From the NCBI RefSeq assembly GCF_013373365.1, contig NZ_CP035925.1, forward strand, positions 2,480,001-2,544,000: DNA of 64,000 nucleotides, written 5' to 3'. This DNA is from Lentibacillus sp. CBA3610. Lineage in GTDB: Bacteria > Bacillota > Bacilli > Bacillales > Amphibacillaceae. Below the pieces are notes generated by a model, which saw only the letters and a program-made list of their open reading frames with translations, searched no databases and was not told where the DNA came from. Of this stretch, positions 18,202-25,559 are shown one piece after another. The position numbers and the translations under genes are program-made. Every line of letters begins with the position of its first letter. Position 1 is the first letter of the stretch.

Positions 18202-19335
18202 CTACCCACTCCTAAACTCCGCCAACAATCTCTCCACTTCCTCCCGCTCAGCCTCCAAATCACGCGATTCTCTGGCCGCTTTTTCCCGCTCACGATTCTG
18301 CTTTGCTTGACGCTTTTGCTCCCTAAACCATTCCGGCACGACCTCCACTTTCCCGGTGACATACGAACCCCGCTCCCGCCGTTGCTCCTGACGCCGGCGG
18401 AATTCGGCTTCTTCGGCTCTGGCTGCTTCGACGGTGGTGATGCCTTTCTTCGCCCAGGCTTGGAGAATTCCCCTCACGTAGCCCCAGTTGCTCTTGCCGC
18501 GCTCCAACGCCCGCTTCATGGCATCCAGTACGAGTTCTTCGCCGACGTCTTGCACCCAATGCTGCAGTGCGTCCGCTACAAATGGGCTAACCACTCCGAA
18601 GTTTTCCTGGTAAAAAACAAACGCGTCAGCTGTTGCATCTGTAGCATTGTTTTGTTTCGTATCGTTTGGTTTCCTTTTGTCTTTGTTTTGTTTAACTAAT
18701 GGGGCCGTAACCCGGTCTGCATACCGGTCCGTAAGATGGCCCGATATATAGTCCGTCCCCTGGTCCTTAAGGTGGTTCGCTCCTCGGTTCATATGATGGT
18801 CCGCTACATAGTCCATCCCCCGGTCCATAAGGTGGTCCGCTCCTCGGTTCGTATGTTGGTCCGGCAAGTGAGCGACTCGACGCCCAGTACCATCTGCCGC
18901 ATTCTGATCCGGCCGGTGCTCCGCTGAGACGTCTTGTTCTGGCCACTGCTTCTCAACGGACCACCCCGGCGGCTGCCCGCCGCCTTCATGTCCACGAATC
19001 GCATCGCCACGTCCGCCATTCGCGCGATCTTCAACACTATACCCGCCACTCTGCACCAATCCCGCCATCCGATACACGGGCGCCTGACCATTCCCTCGGG
19101 ATTCATAGTCAATATAGCCTTTATCCTTCAATTCCGTCCTGGCGCGTTTGAATGAACTGTCCGTAAGTCCTGATTTCAATCGCAGTACCGGTGCCGCGAC
19201 AGTAAATGAGTCGATCCACATCGCTTTGTTATTAATATGCATCAGCGCATGCCAGAGGGTCACCGCTGATGCGGATAATGGATTTCGTTCGACGCAATCG
19301 TAAAATGCATTGATCTCTTTTATGTAATTCATCAT
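18202..19335 (-). CDS. DnaD-like replisome organiser (phage or element replication protein)
   Basis: Probably loads or recruits the replicative helicase at an element origin. The N-terminal 90 residues form a winged-helix region (AFYDCVERNPLSASAVTLWH, FKRARTELKDKGYIDYESRG). A long low-complexity linker contains a 60-bp tandem repeat. The C-terminal DnaB_2/DnaD domain (FYQENFGVVSPFVADALQHW, ELVLDAMKRALERGKSNWGY, VRGILQAWAKKGI) is followed by a charged coiled coil. The open frame extends to 19470, but GAAGGG before the ATG pair at 19335/19332 sets the start. It lies downstream of the sigma-factor gene on the same strand, and a 29-bp repeat lies about 113 bases upstream. Its base composition looks more GC-rich than the flanks, suggesting foreign origin. 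Confidence 0.85.
   Translation of the reverse strand: MMNYIKEINAFYDCVERNPLSASAVTLWHALMHINNKAMWIDSFTVAAPVLRLKSGLTDSSFKRARTELKDKGYIDYESRGNGQAPVYRMAGLVQSGGYSVEDRANGGRGDAIRGHEGGGQPPGWSVEKQWPEQDVSAEHRPDQNAADGTGRRVAHLPDQHTNRGADHLMDRGMDYVADHHMNRGANHLKDQGTDYISGHLTDRYADRVTAPLVKQNKDKRKPNDTKQNNATDATADAFVFYQENFGVVSPFVADALQHWVQDVGEELVLDAMKRALERGKSNWGYVRGILQAWAKKGITTVEAARAEEAEFRRRQEQRRERGSYVTGKVEVVPEWFREQKRQAKQNREREKAARESRDLEAEREEVERLLAEFRSG
18720..18864 (-). repeat. 60-bp tandem repeat inside the DnaD-like gene
   Basis: On the plus strand CTCCTCGGTTC recurs at 18780 and 18840, with the preceding GGTGGTYCG also recurring. The encoded 20-residue unit appears as NRGADHLMDRGMDYVADHHM, then NRGANHLKDQGTDYISGHLT, then a partial DRYADRV. 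It lies entirely within the linker between the winged helix and the DnaD domain. Confidence 0.8.
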
Positions 19336-19447
19336 GATCATCCCTTCAATATGTACCCGCTTGCATGAGCGCCCGTCCCTGCACCAGCCACCATTCTGCC
19401 GGACGAGACAAATCTCCCTCCAATTCAGGAGGAAGACGTCCAGATTA

Positions 19448-19476
19448 TTCGACAAAATTCGGGGGGTCACTGTGAC
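19448..19476. repeat. 29-bp element, copy 1
   Basis: TTCGACAAAATTCGGGG then GG or spacer, ending in the perfect palindrome GTCACTGTGAC. It lies between the sigma gene stop and the DnaD gene start, about 113 bases before that start. All copies have the same orientation. Confidence 0.75.
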
Positions 19477-19510
19477 GCCTACAAGCGAAGCCTCAGCAAG
19501 CGGGGCTCCT

Positions 19511-20056
19511 TTATTTATACAGCTTTGCCAACGCTTCTTTATCTTCTCGCAGTTTCTTCCTCACACCCCGTCCCCAGCTTTTCACGGCTTCTACCGTGAC
19601 ACCTTCTTGCTGGGCTATTTCCTTTAAGGTCATGTCCTCAATGATATAAAGCTGCACCCATTTCCACTGGTTAAGCGTGAGCCTGTCGCGTATCCGGTTC
19701 CAAAATGCTTCGTCTGCATCTGTCTCCCCCGGTGCATCTATCCGCTGACTGTCAGCCAAATAGCCTTGGTCCGCAGCCTCTGATACGGCTTGGGTGGCCA
19801 GCTGCTGGTGGTGGTCTTCTTTCGTTTTCTTCCGGAGCATGTCGATGAGGCGATAGCGGATGGTGTAGTTGAAGTAGGTTCCGAGCGGGCCTTTGTTCGG
19901 ATCGTATTTCTTGTAGGCCATCCACATGGCGTAGATACCTTCCACATAATATTCCCCCTTACCGTCGTGAATGCCGAGCTTATGCATATGGTAGTGGATT
20001 CGCTGTTCATTTTGCTGGAAAATCTCTTCAAACGATAGTCTGTCTTTGTCATGCAT
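19511..20056 (-). CDS. Sigma-70 family RNA polymerase sigma factor (small, element-associated)
   Basis: A 181-aa alternative sigma factor. Region 2 is seen at residues 8-80 (FEEIFQQNEQRIHYHMHKLG, GIYAMWMAYKKYDPNKGPLG, TYFNYTIRYRLIDMLRKK). Region 4 has the HTH MTLKEIAQQEGVTVEAVKSW followed by GRGVRKKLRE. It lacks the extra domains of primary sigma factors. The ATG at 20056 follows AAGGAGGAGAAGCAC. It precedes the DnaD-like gene on the same strand, and both genes have a 29-bp repeat about 100 bases upstream. It may direct expression of this element's own genes (inference). Confidence 0.85.
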   Translation of the reverse strand: MHDKDRLSFEEIFQQNEQRIHYHMHKLGIHDGKGEYYVEGIYAMWMAYKKYDPNKGPLGTYFNYTIRYRLIDMLRKKTKEDHHQQLATQAVSEAADQGYLADSQRIDAPGETDADEAFWNRIRDRLTLNQWKWVQLYIIEDMTLKEIAQQEGVTVEAVKSWGRGVRKKLREDKEALAKLYK

Positions 20057-20153
20057 GTGCTTCTCCTCCTTGGTTTGATTCTTGAGTGTTCAGTCGGTAA
20101 ATGCGGTCGAGATGCCGTCGCTTATTCTGTTAAAATCTCCTCTATGAACTTAT

Positions 20154-20182
20154 TTCGACAAAACTCGGGGTGTCACTGTGAC
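20154..20182. repeat. 29-bp element, copy 2
   Basis: TTCGACAAAACTCGGGG, one spacer base pair, then GTCACTGTGAC. It lies about 97 bases upstream of the sigma-factor start. An 11-bp direct repeat containing AAATGCCTCT follows at 20185-20216. Confidence 0.75.
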
Positions 20183-20261
20183 CTAAATGCCTCTAAATGC
20201 CTCTGAACGCCTCTTATCCCCCATAATTTCTGCATCAAAGTTTAATAGACTTCTCTTCATA

Positions 20262-20367
20262 CCTACAATCGAAAGTTTTAAGGAAATGGGGGCGTGATAA
20301 TGAAAAATATTTTTTATTTTTTTCTAATGGAAAATGCCACTTTTTCCATGTTCATTTCGATTGTAGG
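20262..20367. repeat. 106-bp segment bounded by a perfect 13-bp inverted repeat
   Basis: CCTACAATCGAAA (20262-20274) and TTTCGATTGTAGG (20355-20367) are exact inverted repeats, and the inner part also holds GGAAAATGCCACTTTTTCC, a smaller hairpin. It could be a miniature element or a structured RNA. No target duplication was recognised. Confidence 0.5.
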
Positions 20368-20398
20368 GGTGAGAATGACTGTTATAACCGGATTTTAA
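20300..20398 (+). CDS. Possible 32-aa hydrophobic peptide
   Basis: ATG at 20300 opens a frame reading MKNIFYFFLMENATFSMFIS then IVGVRMTVITGF and stopping at TAA. A weak GGAAATGGGGG site precedes it. The peptide is hydrophobic enough for one membrane segment, like type I toxins or signalling peptides, and it is almost enclosed by the 13-bp inverted repeat. No homologue is recognised and chance is a fair alternative. Confidence 0.2.
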   Translation: MKNIFYFFLMENATFSMFISIVGVRMTVITGF

Positions 20399-20508
20399 TG
20401 GTATTTATAAAAATACTGGAAAATGCGTTTCGGCTGAAAGATTCAGTTTTTTGCTTTGGTTTAGGGGGATAAAACTACAAATGATGTGCTTTTGATGCCT
20501 GATTTTAA

Positions 20509-20537
20509 CTCGACAATTTTCGGGGTGTCACTGTGAC
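20509..20537. repeat. 29-bp element, copy 3
   Basis: CTCGACAATTTTCGGGG, one base, GTCACTGTGAC. Separated by 48 bp (start to start) from copy 4, in the same orientation. Confidence 0.75.
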
Positions 20538-20556
20538 TCGAACTCTACTCTAACTC

Positions 20557-20585
20557 TTCGACACAATTCGGGGCGTCACTGTGAC
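20557..20585. repeat. 29-bp element, copy 4
   Basis: TTCGACACAATTCGGGG, one base, GTCACTGTGAC, followed by TCGAACT as in copy 3. It lies immediately beyond the decayed sigma paralogue. Confidence 0.75.
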
Positions 20586-20625
20586 TCGAACTGAGGCATG
20601 TCCAAAATGATGTGGTCATGCACCC

Positions 20626-21027
20626 ATTATCAGTCAGTTGGGATTTTAAATGGTTCCAAAGGCTGGGATCGTGCATTGGGAGGTGATATTCATCAACCAG
20701 GGGTTGGCCGTTTAACTCTGTGACGATAATAGCCGCCAGTCGCCAGTGAGTTGAGTTTTGCCCTCTTGAATGGCTTTCTCCAAGGGCTCATTCTGCCGGG
20801 TGTCTCCTGCGAATTGTGTCAATCATGCGGTTGCGGGTCATGTCGTTGAAGTATGTTGCCATGGGGGCTTTGTCCGGCTGGTAGGATTCATAGGCCTGCC
20901 ACATTGCGACTAAGCCTTCCTGAAAAAATGCCTGATGCGGATCAGGGATGTTCAGCTTGTGGATGTGATAATTGTTCCGCCGCTTGTTTTGCTCGAAAAT
21001 TTCCTCGAACGTTATTCGGTTGTCCAT
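20626..21027 (-). pseudogene. Decayed second sigma-70 factor
   Basis: The first 79 codons (ATG at 21027, AAAGGAGC upstream) read FEEIFEQNKRRNNYHIHKL, EGLVAMWQAYESYQPDKAPM and TYFNDMTRNRMIDTIRRR, clearly paralogous to region 2 of the sigma factor at 19511-20056. A stop follows at 20788. Beyond it the same frame still shows DPSLWNHLKSQLTDN, matching FWNRIRDRLTLNQW of the intact copy, and then similarity ends before region 4. The gene therefore has a nonsense codon and a lost 3' end. If the 79-aa product is made, it would hold a region 2 without a DNA-binding region 4. Confidence 0.75.
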
Positions 21028-21156
21028 GTGATTGCTCCTTTGTATGGGTGTTAAAGGTAAGATAGGTTGGAAAGTGTTTGTGGCCTTATTTGCGGGTCAT
21101 GCACGCTTGGGGGTAGCGAGCTTCAAGAAAGGTAGGTATGCCGGCGATACTGGGGG

Positions 21157-21399
21157 CTATTGATCGTCGCTTTGAACAACCTTTTTCATCTCATTAACGA
21201 AATAATCGGGAATATCCAGGATGGCTGCCATTCGATATAAATTCGTGATGGTCGTGTCACTTTCACCTCTTTCAATTCGTCCGAGGTGGTTGTTGCTGAT
21301 GTCCAATTCTTCCGCTAATTCATGTATCTTGAGGTCATGCTGTTTTCTGTAATACCGCACTTGCTGGCCAAAATGCTGCAGCAGTTTTTCATCGTCCAC
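21157..21399 (-). CDS. XRE family regulator (small)
   Basis: An 80-aa Cro/CI-type DNA-binding protein: LLQHFGQQVRYYRKQHDLK, IHELAEELDISNNHLGRIE, RGESDTTITNLYRMAAIL. The open frame reaches a TTG at 21417, but AGAAGGGGG lies inside it, six bases before the GTG at 21399, which is the better start. A palindrome just upstream may be its own operator. Confidence 0.82.
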   Translation of the reverse strand: MDDEKLLQHFGQQVRYYRKQHDLKIHELAEELDISNNHLGRIERGESDTTITNLYRMAAILDIPDYFVNEMKKVVQSDDQ

Positions 21400-21414
21400 G
21401 CCAATCCCCCTTCT

Positions 21415-21432
21415 CAAGGAATATTATCCTTG
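21415..21432. promoter_or_regulatory. Candidate autoregulatory operator
   Basis: CAAGGA-ATATTA-TCCTTG is a 6-6-6 inverted repeat overlapping the leader of the small XRE gene. Position suggests autoregulation. Confidence 0.4.
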
Positions 21433-21499
21433 CAAAGGGGGAAAAGGTACACAACATATATGTGGTATTTTGAAGTTTTTTTAGTTTTTTATGAAATCG

Positions 21500-21910
21500 A
21501 GTCTGTTTTTAAATGAACGTTATTCTCCCGCTTCCGCTGCTACTTTTTCTTCAGCCTCCAATCCAGCTTTTTTTATAACTCAAAATCAAATGCGCCAGCT
21601 TCTAAATCATCCTTCATGAGCAAAAAATATTCTTTTATCTCCATCCGTCGTGTTTTTGACATAGTTCCAAGTATCATTTTTGGGTTCAGGGCAAAACGCA
21701 ATGGCCAATATCATTCTCTAATTTGGCAATAGCTACAAGCTTAATATTCTTATTACCAGTTGATGTTTTCCACTTCATATGCAGCAGCAAGTACGGGCTG
21801 CAATGTATCTTCGTGAAGAGGAGGAAGCGCCGTTATTAATGATAAAATCGACAAAGTTCGGGCGGTGACAAGCACCCATGCTTTGGAAGTTGATAATAAA
21901 CTTATCCAGT
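21500..21910. other. Spacer with remnants and a degenerate 29-bp element
   Basis: No intact gene. On the minus strand a short frame reads MSKTRRMEIKEYFLLMKDDL then EAGAFDFEL and a stop (about 21580-21660), possibly the end of a lost gene. At 21847-21870 a degraded copy of the 29-bp element is seen: ATCGACAAAGTTCGGG and then CGGTGACA. Confidence 0.4.
21847..21870. repeat. 29-bp element, degenerate copy 5
   Basis: ATCGACAAAGTTCGGGC then GGTGACA. It keeps the TCGACAAAnTTCGGG core and half of the palindrome, in the same orientation as the other four. It marks the right-hand extent of this repeat family. Confidence 0.5.
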
Positions 21911-21914
21911 GATA

Positions 21915-21958
21915 AAATAAACATAACAATAATGTTTATTTAACAAATATGTTATAAT
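21915..21958 (+). promoter_or_regulatory. Operator-like inverted repeat and promoter of the NTase/HTH pair
   Basis: AAATAAACAT (21915-21924) and ATGTTTATTT (21932-21941) are perfect 10-bp arms around a 7-base loop. A TATAAT -10 hexamer follows at 21953-21958 and the gene pair starts shortly after. The arrangement fits repression of the operon by its own HTH protein. Confidence 0.6.
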
Positions 21959-21973
21959 AGGGGTTGCGATAAA

Positions 21974-22513
21974 GTGATGATACAATTTAATGATAGCGGT
22001 CTATTACCACCAGGTGACTACAAGTTGACTTTAAGCGAAATTAAAGAATCTTTATTAGTTACAGGTCCTCAAGATGGTACACCTTGGGATGAACAATGGC
22101 GATTATATTTAGTTTCTCAATTAGAAAAAATGGTTATACAGCTTTGGGATGTTGGAATAAACGAAATATTTATAGATGGATCCTTCGTCGAAAATAAAGC
22201 GCATCCTAATGATATCGATGGTTATTTTGAATGCGACGTAAGGGATTTAGAAACAATAATAAGGGAATTAAATATTATTGAACCCGATAAAATATGGACC
22301 TGGGACAGTAAAGCACGCAAACCCTATAAAGGTTTTACAAAAAGGCAACTGCCAATGTGGCACAAATACCGAGTTGAATTATATCCGCATTTCGGTTCTA
22401 GTCCCACAACAGGGATCACCGATAAATATGGAAATGACCTGTTGTTTCCTTCCGCATTTAGACAAACAAGGGATACATTTGAACCGAAAGGAATAGTTAA
22501 AATTATAAAGTAA
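21974..22513 (+). CDS. Nucleotidyltransferase-like protein (DUF6932 type), candidate toxin
   Basis: A 179-aa protein with a minimal nucleotidyltransferase motif: FIDGSFVENKAHPNDIDGYF, where the GS pair and the D-x-D acid pair would hold metal and NTP. It also contains DEQWRLYLVSQLEKM upstream and a conserved basic C-terminal half (VELYPHFG, GNDLLFPSAFRQTRDTFEPK). I associate this arrangement with DUF6932/MNT-like proteins that occur with HTH partners. The start is GTG 21974 or ATG 21977 after TAGGGG. The HTH gene follows 27 bp downstream, so they form an operon. Function as a toxin is inferred. Confidence 0.7.
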   Translation: MMIQFNDSGLLPPGDYKLTLSEIKESLLVTGPQDGTPWDEQWRLYLVSQLEKMVIQLWDVGINEIFIDGSFVENKAHPNDIDGYFECDVRDLETIIRELNIIEPDKIWTWDSKARKPYKGFTKRQLPMWHKYRVELYPHFGSSPTTGITDKYGNDLLFPSAFRQTRDTFEPKGIVKIIK

Positions 22514-22540
22514 ATACTTTCTAAAGCGAGGATTGATACC

Positions 22541-22978
22541 ATGATAAAAACTGAAAGTGCTTATAAAGAGGCTATCGAGAAACTCAAGCAGGATAAGGAT
22601 TTCATTGCATCGGAAAAAGAGAAGTTTAAAAATATGGGACTGGAAGATGATCACATCGAGCTAGCCATCCAACCTTATATTTCTTTTCATGAGCAACTAA
22701 AAGAGGAAGTAGATTATTATGAACGAATTAAGCGTGGAGAGTTTGAAACAGTCATTAATTTACGCACTATAGGCAAAACATTAATAGCATATAGGATTTA
22801 CCTTGGTATGACACAAAATGAACTGGCTGAAAAATTAGGTGTTTCAGCATCTCAAATTTCACGTGATGAAAGAAACGAATATTATGGAGCAACCATTGAA
22901 CGGATCCAAAATGTGATGGAGGCTATGGAAATGATCTCTGTTACCAAAATTGATCCGTCTGAAGTTGTTCCTGCCTAA
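22541..22978 (+). CDS. HTH (XRE) protein, candidate antitoxin of the NTase pair
   Basis: A 145-aa protein with an N-terminal helical half (YKEAIEKLKQDKDFIASEKE, EEVDYYERIKRGE) and a C-terminal Cro/CI HTH (TLIAYRIYLGMTQNELAEKL, GVSASQISRDERNEYYG). N-terminal interaction domains fused to a C-terminal HTH are common in antitoxins of HTH type. It is preceded by AAGCGAGGATTG and followed by a strong terminator. It probably binds the inverted repeat at 21915-21941. Confidence 0.75.
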   Translation: MIKTESAYKEAIEKLKQDKDFIASEKEKFKNMGLEDDHIELAIQPYISFHEQLKEEVDYYERIKRGEFETVINLRTIGKTLIAYRIYLGMTQNELAEKLGVSASQISRDERNEYYGATIERIQNVMEAMEMISVTKIDPSEVVPA

Positions 22979-23022
22979 AGATAAATATAAGCCTAATGAG
23001 CATATTTATAAAAGCATTATTG

Positions 23023-23074
23023 AAAATAAATACCCATTTAGCTAGTTTTCTGTCTAGTGGGTATTTATTTTTTT
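23023..23074 (+). terminator. Strong terminator after the NTase/HTH operon
   Basis: AAATAAATACCCA pairs with TGGGTATTTATTT (with extra TAG/CTA pairing) and is followed by a long T run. The next insertion sequence begins only a few bases later. Confidence 0.85.
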
Positions 23075-23088
23075 CTTTTCTGATTTTA

Positions 23089-24723
23089 CTGGACAGTCAA
23101 AAGTTCCTGTCGAAATTTGGTGATAGAAAAATAACCCAATTCTAGCAATTTGGTGATATCCTAAAGGTGTCTAAAGCCTGAAAGGAGGATCAAAAAATCG
23201 CTGATTGGGTTACATAATTAGTATACCTTTTTTTCTAGCGATTGACCACATTATGCTAAAATTTATTGATTCAATTTTAAATAATTTTCGTTCCTGTTTC
23301 TCGAGACAAGCTTCCTTTAACTGGTTTGTCGTGATCATTGTAGGCTTCATGATTCGCTCGGATCACCTTGGTGTCACCTCTGTCATTCGGGATCTTTCCT
23401 TGCATCCCCGTCAATATGAGAAGATAATTAATTTCTTTCATTCTTCCGCATGGTCATTGCATTCGCTTCGGCTTAAGTGGTTTCAGGTGGTTCGGAGAGT
23501 GGCTCCGCTCTACACTGTAAACCATGCTTTTGTGTTTGTCGGTGACGGCATGAAGCATGCCAAGGAAGCACGCCGGATGCCTGGAATCAAGAAACTCCAC
23601 CAGGAATCCGAAAATAATTCCAAAGGAGAATACATCTTTGGTCACCTGTTCGGAGCCATTGGTATCCTCATGGGGTCGTCTCAGAAATTGTTCTGCCTTC
23701 CGCTGTTCATCAATCTGCAGGATGGTGTGAAGACCTTCCAGGATTGGGAAAATACGAATGAACAGACTGCTGAACATCAAGGCACTCATGTGGTGCAGAT
23801 GATTAAGCAGGCCGCTGTCGCCTCTGCACAATTCGGAAAGTCCATTGTCCTGTTAGATCGCTACTTCCTGACAGTTCCTGCGCTGATACAATGGAAAAAA
23901 GGGAATCAGGATTTATCCGAAACGATGCATATCGTCACGAAGGTCAAAAGCAATGCGGTGGCATATGAGTATCCGCCAGCCCGAAAGAAGGGGCGTGGAC
24001 GTCCGCGTAAGAAGGGCAAAACAATCAAACTGATAGAACTATTCAATAGTCGTAAACCAGCGTTTCAAACCGCCACTGTGAAGATGTACGGCAAGGAAGA
24101 GACCGTCCAGTTTCTGTGCCTCGATTTGCTTTGGGGCCAGGGAATGTATCAGGAACTGCGCTTTGTGCTGGTTCAATGGGGAAACAAACGATCCATTCTT
24201 GTTAGTACCGACCTAACTTTGGAAGCAACAGACATCATTGAGTTATATGGCCACCGGTTCAAGATTGAATCCATGTTTCGTGAGATGAAGCAGGTAATAA
24301 ACGCGTTTGGCTATCATTTCTGGAGTAAGTCCATGCCGAAATTGAATCGGTATTCGAAAAAAGGAGATCCCCTACCGGCAGAACAAATTACCAATGAACA
24401 AGAACGTACCAATATTCTGCTGACGATAAAAGCAATTGAAGGCTATGTTATGTGTGCCTGTACCGCTATGGGCATGTTGCAGATGATTGCCGTCCATTAT
24501 TCAGGTAGGGTTCCCGGCTTGTTCTTTCGCTATCTAAGAACTCCTTCAAAGTCGGTGGTTTCCGAAGCAACAGTAAGGGTCTATTTACGCACGTCTATTT
24601 TTATCATGTTTGCGCGAAACCCGCGTTTAACCGTAACGCAAATAATTCGTTCAAAGCAGGAAATACCTGAAATCGATGCCGATTCATGGGCTTCCTAACA
24701 CTTTAGAACTTTTGACTGTCCAG
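23089..24723 (+). mobile_element. Insertion sequence of the IS4 superfamily (family not assigned)
   Basis: A 1635-bp element with perfect terminal inverted repeats CTGGACAGTCAAAAGTTC (18 bp) and a 4-bp direct duplication TTTA (23085-23088 and 24724-24727). It contains one intact 497-codon transposase. It is inserted just past the terminator of the NTase/HTH pair and just before the TIR gene 3' end. Confidence 0.88.
23205..24698 (+). CDS. Transposase, DDE type
   Basis: A 497-aa transposase that appears intact. DDE candidate residues are seen in HAFVFVGDGMKHAKEARRMP (first Asp), SIVLLDRYFLTVPAL (second Asp) and YGHRFKIESMFREMKQ (Glu). A basic patch KKGRGRPRKKGK lies in the middle. The start is TTG 23205; the codon before it is a stop and AAAGGAGG lies 16 bases upstream, longer than usual. 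The 4-bp duplication resembles IS701 or ISH3 elements, but family placement needs comparison. Confidence 0.85.
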   Translation: MGYIISIPFFLAIDHIMLKFIDSILNNFRSCFSRQASFNWFVVIIVGFMIRSDHLGVTSVIRDLSLHPRQYEKIINFFHSSAWSLHSLRLKWFQVVRRVAPLYTVNHAFVFVGDGMKHAKEARRMPGIKKLHQESENNSKGEYIFGHLFGAIGILMGSSQKLFCLPLFINLQDGVKTFQDWENTNEQTAEHQGTHVVQMIKQAAVASAQFGKSIVLLDRYFLTVPALIQWKKGNQDLSETMHIVTKVKSNAVAYEYPPARKKGRGRPRKKGKTIKLIELFNSRKPAFQTATVKMYGKEETVQFLCLDLLWGQGMYQELRFVLVQWGNKRSILVSTDLTLEATDIIELYGHRFKIESMFREMKQVINAFGYHFWSKSMPKLNRYSKKGDPLPAEQITNEQERTNILLTIKAIEGYVMCACTAMGMLQMIAVHYSGRVPGLFFRYLRTPSKSVVSEATVRVYLRTSIFIMFARNPRLTVTQIIRSKQEIPEIDADSWAS

Positions 24724-24767
24724 TTTATATAAAATGACAAAATACTGGAAATGACAGACACCCGACG

Positions 24768-25559
24768 CTATAAATCATCAGCACTTACATTATATCCGCA
24801 TGATTTTAATCGCTTTACTAATTTTAACTTCCAACCATCTGTATTATCAAATTGAGTATAAATCAATCCGGCAAGATCTGATGGTACTTCTAATTGACTG
24901 GAAGGATCGTCTTTTACAATAGCTATGACATTTTTTCGACCTAATTTGCCAATAAAATAACCAAGCTCAAGTATTACGTTCTGCCTTGCTCTAAAAGCCC
25001 CGGTCTCTGGGCTATTTGATCTTTTATAACCGAAATCATCAGGTGAAAGTAAAATAATAGCGAATTTACTATCACTTGCATGACTCTCGAATTTCTCTAT
25101 GACCGTTTTACCATCATCATTTTGTTCACTAAGAATAATAGGATTTAATTTTAACTGGCTAACTGTTCTGGCAATGGTCTGCTTCATAGCTTCATCATGG
25201 CCATGAACTATGAAAACATTTTTCTCATTAAAATCTATTTCTACACTAGACTCCTGTTGTTCTTCTTCATCACCAAATAGTTCTAACTCTCTTTTCATTG
25301 CCTTAAAAATGCTAATATAGCTCCTTTTTCCATTGTCCCACATAGTTCTATCAGTTTCAGGTGATGAAGGAAAAATAGGACTATGGAATGAAGTAGAATT
25401 AACCGATCTTAAATAGTCAGAGTTAATTTCGAAAAGGTTCCTAATAAGCATTTTAGCTTCCTCTGTAATTTCTTCTAAACTTTCTTGATCCTCAAAGTTT
25501 AATGATTCAGTTTTTTGAAGCAAATCATCTACGAGTTTAATTGAACGTTTCGTACTCAT
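24768..25559 (-). CDS. TIR-like domain protein (PF10137 type), candidate defence effector
   Basis: A 263-aa protein. Residues 1-110 are a mostly helical N-terminal region. Residues 113-235 form a TIR-like nucleotide-binding domain: NVFIVHGHDEAMKQTIAR, IILSEQNDDGKTVIEKFE, FAIILLSPDDFG, and RQNVILELGYFIGKLGR with the likely catalytic glutamate near position 198. Proteins of this family include NADase effectors of anti-phage systems (Pycsar and CBASS TIR effectors). It follows the zinc-hook ATPase gene by 149 bp on the same strand. The ATG follows GAGGATGGAG. It appears intact, and with the ATPase disrupted it is either unregulated, silent, or harmless alone. Confidence 0.85.
   Translation of the reverse strand: MSTKRSIKLVDDLLQKTESLNFEDQESLEEITEEAKMLIRNLFEINSDYLRSVNSTSFHSPIFPSSPETDRTMWDNGKRSYISIFKAMKRELELFGDEEEQQESSVEIDFNEKNVFIVHGHDEAMKQTIARTVSQLKLNPIILSEQNDDGKTVIEKFESHASDSKFAIILLSPDDFGYKRSNSPETGAFRARQNVILELGYFIGKLGRKNVIAIVKDDPSSQLEVPSDLAGLIYTQFDNTDGWKLKLVKRLKSCGYNVSADDL

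Noticed and set aside
19448..20585. CRISPR array from the 29-bp repeats
   Set aside because: Spacing is irregular (48 to about 700 bp), no spacer pattern exists and no cas gene is present.
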